Shown here in pieces: positions 6,643 to 11,883 of a stretch of 17,313 bases of DNA. The translations under genes and the position numbers were made by a program. Each line of letters opens with the position of its first letter. Within the stretch, counting starts at the first letter, position 1. The DNA is from CALAED01 sp937891035 (GTDB lineage Bacteria; Actinomycetota; Actinomycetes; Streptosporangiales; Streptosporangiaceae), in assembly GCA_035642125.1 (NCBI GenBank), contig DASQSZ010000510.1:1-17313 (forward strand), given 5' to 3'. Below the pieces are notes generated by a model that searched no databases, had not been told where the DNA came from, and worked only from the letters and a program-made list of their open reading frames with translations.

Positions 6643-7545
6643 GTGACCGCCGTCCGCAAGATCGCCGCTGCCGGCGTCGCCCCGCTCGTGGTGTTGGCCA
6701 TGGCCGCACCCGCCGGCGCACATGGCGCGATGACCGATCCGATCAGCCGCGCTGCGGCGTGCGGACCAGAAGGCGGATCGGCCGCGCGGTCGGCGGCCTG
6801 CCGGGCGGCCAGGGCGGCGGGCGACGCCGCTGCGCTGCGCGAGTGGGACAACCTCAAGGTGCCGGGAGTGGCCGGCAGGGACCGCCGCTTGATCCCTGAC
6901 GGGCGGCTGTGCAGCGGCGGCCTCGACGCCTACCGGGGCCTCGATCTCCCACGACCAGACTGGCCGGCGACCAGGCTCACCTCGGGCGCCCGGTTCACCT
7001 TCGGCTACCGAACGACCATCCCGCATCGGGGGACGTTCAGGTTGTACGTCACCAGGACCGGCTATGACCCGGCGCGGCGGCTGAAATGGTCCGACCTGGA
7101 GCCCCGCCCGTTCGCCGCGGTCGCCGATCCGCCCTTGCGGAACGGCTCGTACGTCATGAAGGGGCGGCTGCCGCGCGGGAAGTCCGGCCGTCACATGATC
7201 TTTACGATCTGGCGGAACTCCAGCACTCCCGACACCTACTATTCCTGCTCCGACGTGGTCTTCGGCGGCGCGAGCGGCGCCGCCGGCGGCGGTGCGGGCA
7301 AGCGCGAGTCGCCCGCATCCACCCCCACGCCCGCGCCGCATGACTCGGCGGGCGCGGGTGCCGGCGACGCGGACGGCCAGTACGACAGCCGGGTCGAATT
7401 GGAAGCCGGGCGCCGGAGCTCAAGTCTCCCGTTCGTCACCGCCGGCGTCGTCATCGCGGCCGGGCTCGCCGGCGGCGCCGCGTTCCTGCTCGTCCGCCGT
7501 GGTCGCCGGCGTGCCGGCATCGGCCAGGGCGGGGCGAGCCGGTAG
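6643..7545 (+). CDS. AA10 lytic polysaccharide monooxygenase, C-terminally membrane-anchored
   Basis: Copper enzyme that oxidatively cuts crystalline chitin or cellulose. GTG start with AAGGAGG nine bases upstream. The signal peptide (1-26, ending AGA) would expose His27 as the mature N-terminus (HGAMTDPISRAAACGPEGG), the first ligand of the histidine brace. The second ligand is H128 in TTIPHRGTFRLY. The domain ends near TYYSCSDVVF (198-207). The residue at the usual axial Phe position is Tyr199, and the substrate is not predictable from this. A Ser/Pro/Gly-rich linker (208-260) is followed by a hydrophobic span (261-284) and RRGRRR. The enzyme is therefore probably held on the outer face of the membrane, unlike the usual secreted AA10. 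No CBM is attached. It follows the P450 in the same direction but with its own likely promoter. Confidence 0.93.
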   Translation: MTAVRKIAAAGVAPLVVLAMAAPAGAHGAMTDPISRAAACGPEGGSAARSAACRAARAAGDAAALREWDNLKVPGVAGRDRRLIPDGRLCSGGLDAYRGLDLPRPDWPATRLTSGARFTFGYRTTIPHRGTFRLYVTRTGYDPARRLKWSDLEPRPFAAVADPPLRNGSYVMKGRLPRGKSGRHMIFTIWRNSSTPDTYYSCSDVVFGGASGAAGGGAGKRESPASTPTPAPHDSAGAGAGDADGQYDSRVELEAGRRSSSLPFVTAGVVIAAGLAGGAAFLLVRRGRRRAGIGQGGASR

Positions 7546-7778
7546 CCGCCGGCCGTCGCGGGGCGACGGGACGGCCGGCGCCGCCCCCTTAAGGGATTTC
7601 CCCAGCTATCGGCACTCCCGTGTGTTTCGTACATTCCTCGTGCCGTGACAAGGCGCGCAGCGTCGCCCTCACGTGCTCGAATCGCCGGCCCCGGCCATCG
7701 TCGGTAGGCTTCCCGGCCCCACGGCCTCCGGCGCGAAGGTGGCCGGGGCCGGTTTCGGCGTGGCGACTCGGTGGTTGC
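7546..7778. other. Non-coding stretch downstream of the LPMO
   Basis: No frame here has both a ribosome site and a recognisable product. A perfect short palindrome CCCTTAAGGG (7586-7595) lies 41 bases after the LPMO stop and could mark a regulator site. Otherwise nothing is seen before the hairpins at 7779. Confidence 0.5.
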
Positions 7779-7841
7779 GGCCGGTGACGTGTTGGTGGGG
7801 CCGGCGGCGCCCGCGGCGGCCCCACAAACACGTCACCGGCC
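7779..7841. terminator. Long hairpin, 25-base arms with one mismatch
   Basis: Bases 7779-7803 pair with 7817-7841 at 24 of 25 positions, around a 13-base GC-rich loop (7804-7816). The single mismatch is G at 7794 against A at 7826. The stem is far more stable than most intrinsic terminators but has no U-tract on either strand, as is common in actinomycetes. It lies between the rightward LPMO and the leftward small gene, so a two-way terminator is the simplest reading. A structured RNA or protein-binding cruciform is possible. Confidence 0.6.
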
Positions 7842-7863
7842 GGTACAAGCTCTACCGGCCGGT
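7835..7863. repeat. Second perfect hairpin sharing bases with the first
   Basis: ACCGGCCGGTA (7835-7845) and TACCGGCCGGT (7853-7863) form a perfect 11-bp stem with a 7-base loop. Its left arm uses bases 7835-7841, the outer end of the long hairpin, so the two folds compete. The arms themselves contain the self-complementary CCGGCCGG. Confidence 0.75.
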
Positions 7864-7900
7864 GATGGGACGCGCCTCGCGGCCGCCCGTTACGCTGCGG

Positions 7901-8068
7901 TCACCCCCCGCGGGAAACCGACACGCCGGCGGCGCGCCGTGCCCAGCGAGCAGAACGCCCATGGGCGTCCGGAGTCAACGGGTCGTGGCGGCTGGCCAAG
8001 GCGAAGTACACGAGGTAGACGGGGGCGGCGACGACTCCCGCCAGGCCGATGACGACGGTCAGAATCAT
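7901..8068 (-). CDS. Small single-span membrane protein, 55 residues, unknown function
   Basis: The ATG at 8068 has a textbook ribosome site, AAGGAGG, six bases upstream. The product begins MILTVVIGLAGVVAAPVYLV, a hydrophobic N-terminal segment of about 24 residues. A short polar, Arg-rich tail follows (SRHDPLTPDAHGRSARWARR), ending SVSRGG. The hydrophobic part could be one membrane span with the basic tail inside, or an uncleaved signal anchor. I do not recognise the family. It is divergent from the HpnB-like gene 140 bases away, and its transcript would run into the hairpins at 7863-7779. The perfect ribosome site and the bounded hydrophobic segment are why I call it real despite its size. 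Confidence 0.7.
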   Translation of the reverse strand: MILTVVIGLAGVVAAPVYLVYFALASRHDPLTPDAHGRSARWARRAAGVSVSRGG

Positions 8069-8074
8069 GGTCAG

Positions 8075-8081
8075 CCTCCTT
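8075..8081 (-). promoter_or_regulatory. Strong ribosome binding site of the 55-residue protein
   Basis: The minus strand reads AAGGAGG, then six bases, then ATG. This full-length anti-16S match is the main evidence that the tiny frame downstream is translated. Confidence 0.8.
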
Positions 8082-8208
8082 GTTGCTGCACCCCTCCACG
8101 TTCGCCGACGCGTGCCCTCCTGTCTGTGGCGAATGACACTGAGCGACGAAGTCCGGATCCGGCCGTCCATGGTCGACGGGGCGGGCGGTCGCTGTCAGGC
8201 TGGGGCTC

Positions 8209-9393
8209 GTGGTGGTCTTGGGGTTCGCGGCGGTGCCGGCGCTGGTGGGGTGGGTGTATCTGGCCGTCGGGCACGGATGGTTCTGGCGCACCGGGCCGGG
8301 GCTGCCCGCCGGAGCGGATCCGCCGGTCTGGCCCGAGGTTGCGGCGGTGGTGCCGGCGCGTGACGAGGCGGCGCTGCTGCCTGAGACGCTGCCGAGCCTG
8401 CTCGGGCAGGACTATCCGGGCCGATTCAGGGTGATCGTGGTCGATGACGGCAGTGAGGACGGCACGGCGGCGGTGGCCGAGCGCCTCGGTCGGGGCGCGG
8501 TCACCGAGTTGTGTGTCGTACGGGCGGGCGAGCGGCCGGGGGGCTGGGCCGGCAAGGTATGGGCGATGGCCGAGGGCGTCAGGGCGGCGGGCGAGCCCGA
8601 GTTCGTGTTGTTCACCGACGCCGACATCCGCCACGCGCCCGGCACGCTCACCCGCCTGGTCCGAGTGGCGCACGGCACCGGCGGCGGCGCGGGCTACGAC
8701 CTGGTCTCGCAGCTTGCCACGCTGCGTACGAGTACCGCGTGGGAGCGGTCGATCGTGCCCGCGTTCGTGTACTTCTTCGCGCTGCTGTACCCCTTTCGGC
8801 GGGTCGGCCGGCCGGGCGCCCGGACCGCGGCGGCGGCCGGGGGCTGCATGCTCGTCCGCGCCGGCACGCTGACGGCCGCCGGCGGGCTGGCCGCGATCGG
8901 CGGCGCGCTCATCGACGACGTGGCGCTCGGACGGTTGATCAAGGGCCACGGCGGGCGGTGCAGGCTGGACCTGAGCCGAGACGTGGTCAGCCGGCGTCCC
9001 TACCCGCGGCTGGCAGATCTGTGGGCCATGATCGCCCGCAGCGCCTACACCCAACTGCGGTACTCGCCGCCGCTGCTGGCCGGCACCGTGCTGGGCCTGA
9101 CGCTGCTGTTCGCGGTGCCGCCGGTCGCGGCCGCCGCCGGCATCGTCGGCCTGGCCGTCGGGCACCCGGCGCCCGGCGCGGCCGGCCCCGTCGCCGCCAT
9201 CGGGCTCGCGACGTGGGCGATCATGGCGGTCACGTATGCGCCGACGCTGCGCTTTTATCGGCTGTCGGTGCTGCGCGCCCCGGCACTGCCGCTGGTGGCG
9301 CTGATGTACGCGGCCATGACCCTGGACTCTGCCCGTCGCCACCACGCCGGCCGGGGCGGCACGTGGAAGGGCCGCACCCTCGCCGCCCGCTGA
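8209..9393 (+). CDS. hpnB: HpnB-like family 2 glycosyltransferase, membrane-associated
   Basis: A 394-residue GT-A fold transferase using a nucleotide-sugar donor. Seen: VVPARDEAALLPETLPSLL (47-65), VDDGS (78-82), the GGWAGKVWAMAEG loop (111-123), the metal-binding FTDADI (DAD at 137-139), an AAAAGGCMLVRAGT stretch (207-220), and IDDVALG (225-231) as the likely catalytic acidic motif. An N-terminal span (about 1-22) and three or four hydrophobic spans after residue 280 place it at the inner membrane. The order and wording of these motifs match the hopene-associated glycosyltransferase HpnB as I know it. I see no squalene-hopene cyclase or other hpn gene in this window, so the hopanoid role is by family only. 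The GTG start at 8209 has only a weak G-rich ribosome site. Confidence 0.8.
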   Translation: MVVLGFAAVPALVGWVYLAVGHGWFWRTGPGLPAGADPPVWPEVAAVVPARDEAALLPETLPSLLGQDYPGRFRVIVVDDGSEDGTAAVAERLGRGAVTELCVVRAGERPGGWAGKVWAMAEGVRAAGEPEFVLFTDADIRHAPGTLTRLVRVAHGTGGGAGYDLVSQLATLRTSTAWERSIVPAFVYFFALLYPFRRVGRPGARTAAAAGGCMLVRAGTLTAAGGLAAIGGALIDDVALGRLIKGHGGRCRLDLSRDVVSRRPYPRLADLWAMIARSAYTQLRYSPPLLAGTVLGLTLLFAVPPVAAAAGIVGLAVGHPAPGAAGPVAAIGLATWAIMAVTYAPTLRFYRLSVLRAPALPLVALMYAAMTLDSARRHHAGRGGTWKGRTLAAR

Positions 9394-9459
9394 GCCCCAA
9401 GCCGAACGGCTCGGAGCCCGCCCCCCTACACTGGGCGGCGTCGCCCCCGCAGCGCCCCC

Positions 9460-9464
9460 AGGAG
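9460..9464 (+). promoter_or_regulatory. Ribosome binding site that fixes a TTG start
   Basis: AGGAG followed by six bases (TCCCCC) and TTG at 9471. No ATG or GTG in that frame gives a sensible signal peptide, whereas this TTG places the lipobox at residue 27. A TACACT at 9427-9432 could be the -10, but no -35 is visible. Confidence 0.75.
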
Positions 9465-9470
9465 TCCCCC

Positions 9471-9929
9471 TTGACACGGGCAGCACGTCAAACTCCGAAA
9501 GTATCTGTTCTGGCCATGGTGCTGGCCGTGGCCATGCTCACCGCCGCGTGTGGCGGTGCGGCCGACCCCGGACCGGCCGCGACGGCGGCAGGCGGCGGCG
9601 CGGGCACCGTCAGTGCGGCGCCGACGTCGGCATCGGCTGCGCCGCCGGCCACCACGCCGGCCGCCGACGTCGTGGAGATCCGGGTGACGGTCGCGGGCGG
9701 CAAGGTGAGCCCGCGCCCGTCGGTGCACAAGGTCCGGCTGGGGCAGACCGTACGGCTGACCGTGACCGTCGACGAGGCCGACGAGGTGCACGTCCACGGC
9801 TATGACCGGGAGCTGAGCGCGGCGCCGGGCAAGCCGGCGACCGTGGAATTCCGCGCCGACCAGTCCGGCCGGTTCGAGGTCGAAACCCACGAGTCGAGTC
9901 TGCAGCTGCTGCAGCTTCAGGTGTCGTGA
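9471..9929 (+). CDS. Cupredoxin-like lipoprotein
   Basis: A 152-residue lipoprotein with a rare TTG start chosen from the ribosome site and signal peptide. Residues 1-26 are a lipoprotein signal (basic RAARQTPK, hydrophobic core, LTAAC with Cys27 lipidated). An Ala/Thr/Pro-rich linker runs to about 66, then a single cupredoxin-like beta-sandwich (67-152). The conserved-looking stretch is DEADEVHVHGYD (101-112), with H107 and H109. H140 lies in EVETHESS near the end. The domain has no Cys and no Met, so a classical type 1 copper centre is impossible. It may bind copper through His only, or not at all. Its stop overlaps the start of the next gene by four bases, so the two are probably made together and act at the membrane's outer face. 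Confidence 0.88.
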   Translation: MTRAARQTPKVSVLAMVLAVAMLTAACGGAADPGPAATAAGGGAGTVSAAPTSASAAPPATTPAADVVEIRVTVAGGKVSPRPSVHKVRLGQTVRLTVTVDEADEVHVHGYDRELSAAPGKPATVEFRADQSGRFEVETHESSLQLLQLQVS

Positions 9930-11221
9930 TCGCCTACACGGACGCGGCTCCGGTGCTGGCGCACGGGATCGGCGGCCGCCAAGATCTTCCGATCCCGCTG
10001 AGCTACCTGCTCGCCGGCGCCGCCCTGGCGGTGGTGATCTCGTTCGTGACGCTGAGCGTGATGTGGCGGTCCGCGCGGTTCCAGACCGAAGCGGGCCGGC
10101 CGATCGCCGCGTCGGCGCAGCGGCTGGCCGACCATCGGGTCACCCGGGCGACGCTGCGGCTGTTCGGGCTGGTCTTCGCCGTGGCGACCTTCGCGGCGGC
10201 GGCTTTCGGCCCGTCGGAGGGGTCCAACCCCGCGCCGTGGACGATTTTCGTCATCTTCTGGGTGGGCCTGGTCCCGCTATCTCTGTTGTTCGGCCCGGTG
10301 TGGAAGCTGTTCAACCCGCTGCGCACGGTCTACCGCGGCATCGCGCGGCTGTCCGGCGGCACCCCGCTGCTGCGCCTGTCCCCGCGGATCGGATACTGGC
10401 CCGCCGCGGCCGGGCTGTTCGCCTTCACCTGGCTTGAGCTGGTCGCGCCCAATCCGGACGCGGGGGTCGCGCTGATCGTGTGGTTCGCGATCTACGCCAC
10501 GGTCATGCTCGTGGCGGCCGCGCTGTACGGCGAGGCGTGGTTCGACCGCGGGGACGCCTTCGAGGTGTATTCGGGCCTCATCGGCAGGCTGGCGCCGCTG
10601 GGGCGCGGGCACGACGGACGGCTCGTCCTCCGGAACCCGTTCAACGGGCTCGCCGCCACCCCCGAGGGCCCCGGCCTGGTGGCGGTGGTGTGCGTGATGC
10701 TGGGCTCCACGGCCTATGACGGGTTCTCCCGCACCGTCTTTTGGGTCAACGCGCAACAGTCAGGTCCGCTCCCCCGTACCCTCAGCGGGACCCTCGGTTT
10801 GGCGGCCTTCGTGCTGTTCGTCGCCGTCACGTATCGGGCGGCCACCGGCCGGGCCGATCCCGTCACGCTGGCGCACTCGCTGATCCCGATCGCCATCGGC
10901 TACTTGATCGCCCACTACTTCACGCTGCTGCTGTTCGGCGGCCAGCAGACGGCGATCATCTGGTCGGATCCGTTCGACACGGGCGCGAACTTGTTCGGCA
11001 CCGGCAACCTCACCGTCGACTACGAGCTGCTCGGGGTGACCGCGATCGCCCTCATCCGTGCCGGGGCGGTCGTCGCCGGTCACATCGGCGGCGTGTTCGC
11101 CGCCCACGACCGCGCCGTCGCAGTACTGCCCCGCGAGAGGGCGATCGGCGGCCAGCTTCCTTTGCTCGTGCTCATGGTCGGCTACACCGTCGGCGGCCTG
11201 GGCCTGCTGTTCGCCGACTGA
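9926..11221 (+). CDS. Polytopic membrane protein of unknown function, coupled to the cupredoxin-like lipoprotein
   Basis: A 431-residue protein with about ten hydrophobic spans (roughly 26-47, 79-95, 105-123, 158-173, 181-200, 249-265, 289-304, 316-337, 369-391, 410-429). The GTG start shares GTGA with the preceding stop. Conserved-looking pieces are LAHGIGGRQDLPIPLSYLL near the N-terminus, FGPVWKLFNPLRTVYRGIARL after the third span, SDPFDTGANLFG, and an eighth span carrying H317 and H330 (LAHSLIPIAIGYLIAHYF). I recall such proteins sitting next to cupredoxin-like lipoproteins in many actinomycetes. Some database entries, as I remember, use the name fenitrothion hydrolase; I cannot verify this and do not adopt it. 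A metal-related membrane role is suggested only by the partner and the in-membrane histidines. Confidence 0.88.
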   Translation: MIAYTDAAPVLAHGIGGRQDLPIPLSYLLAGAALAVVISFVTLSVMWRSARFQTEAGRPIAASAQRLADHRVTRATLRLFGLVFAVATFAAAAFGPSEGSNPAPWTIFVIFWVGLVPLSLLFGPVWKLFNPLRTVYRGIARLSGGTPLLRLSPRIGYWPAAAGLFAFTWLELVAPNPDAGVALIVWFAIYATVMLVAAALYGEAWFDRGDAFEVYSGLIGRLAPLGRGHDGRLVLRNPFNGLAATPEGPGLVAVVCVMLGSTAYDGFSRTVFWVNAQQSGPLPRTLSGTLGLAAFVLFVAVTYRAATGRADPVTLAHSLIPIAIGYLIAHYFTLLLFGGQQTAIIWSDPFDTGANLFGTGNLTVDYELLGVTAIALIRAGAVVAGHIGGVFAAHDRAVAVLPRERAIGGQLPLLVLMVGYTVGGLGLLFAD

Positions 11222-11284
11222 GCGCCCGCCCCTGTCGCGAGAGACATACGTCACAGCCGGCCGACCGTCACAATCGCCCAAACC

Positions 11285-11812
11285 GTGTACGTCATGGAGA
11301 TGGAAGAAGCAAACGGCACGAACGGCATGGAGATGGATATGGGACCCCGCTTCAACTACTACGGCAATCCCGTCGCTGCGAAGGTCGTCAAGCACATCGC
11401 CGCGGCCAATAAGATCGTGGCGGATTCGAGCCTGCCCCCGGCCACGCGGGAGCTGGTAAAGCTCCGAGCCAGCCAGATCAACGGCTGCGGCTATTGCACC
11501 GACATGCACTCCAAAGACGCCCAGCACGCCGGGGAGACGTCGACCCGACTCAACCTGGTCGCCGCGTGGCGGGAGGCGACCGTCTTCACCGACGCCGAAC
11601 GCGCCGCCCTCGAACTCACCGAGCAGGGCACCCGGATCGCCGACGCCGCCGGCGGCGTCACCGACGAAGCCTGGGCGAACGCCGCCAAACACTACGACGA
11701 CGATCAGCTTGCCGCACTGATCTCCCTCATCGCAGTCATCAACACCTACAACCGGATGAACGTCATCATCAAGCAGCCCGCAGGCGACTATCAGCCCGGC
11801 CGGCGCGGCTAG
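11285..11812 (+). CDS. Carboxymuconolactone decarboxylase / AhpD-like family protein
   Basis: A 175-residue all-helical protein of the CMD/AhpD superfamily. The AhpD-type redox motif is intact: C68-x-x-C71 followed by H75 in INGCGYCTDMHSKDA, with E56 upstream (TRELVKLRASQ). Family members use this pair as an alkylhydroperoxidase-type thiol centre, so thiol peroxidase or disulfide reductase activity is plausible. The start is uncertain. There is no ribosome site before GTG 11285, ATG 11294, ATG 11300 or ATG 11327. A CACAAT at 11269-11274 could be a -10 giving a nearly leaderless message from about 11281-11285, which is why I keep GTG. CATGGAGATGGA occurs twice (11293-11304, 11326-11337), duplicating MEM-type residues. 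Conserved residues begin at about PRFNYYGNP (21-29), so the true start lies before that. Confidence 0.88.
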   Translation: MYVMEMEEANGTNGMEMDMGPRFNYYGNPVAAKVVKHIAAANKIVADSSLPPATRELVKLRASQINGCGYCTDMHSKDAQHAGETSTRLNLVAAWREATVFTDAERAALELTEQGTRIADAAGGVTDEAWANAAKHYDDDQLAALISLIAVINTYNRMNVIIKQPAGDYQPGRRG

Positions 11813-11883
11813 GGCTCCCTAGACGGGTAGTTTTCGTTGACTGGGCCCTGACGGCGCGGATGGAGTGAAGTTGACTCTTTTCC

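Noticed and set aside
3487..7545. Secondary-metabolite cluster built on tyrosinase and P450
   Set aside because: No synthase, carrier protein, precursor peptide, tailoring partner or transporter gene lies nearby, so two oxidative enzymes alone do not support it.
7673..8434. Plus-strand open frame across the hairpins
   Set aside because: No ribosome site, product is Arg/Pro-rich and low in complexity, it crosses the long hairpin and overlaps two better-supported genes.
8071..9486. Long minus-strand open frame opposite the HpnB-like gene
   Set aside because: Gln/Arg/Gly-rich with no motifs. The plus frame has clear GT2 motifs.
11809..11822. CTAGGG-CT-CCCTAG palindrome at the end of the AhpD-like gene as a terminator
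   Set aside because: The two-base loop is too small for an RNA hairpin and the stem is only six pairs. It could at most be a DNA-level site.
11837..11876. Two TTGACT strings upstream of GH65 as promoter -35 elements
   Set aside because: No acceptable -10 lies 16-19 bases downstream of the first, and the second is only eight bases before the start codon.
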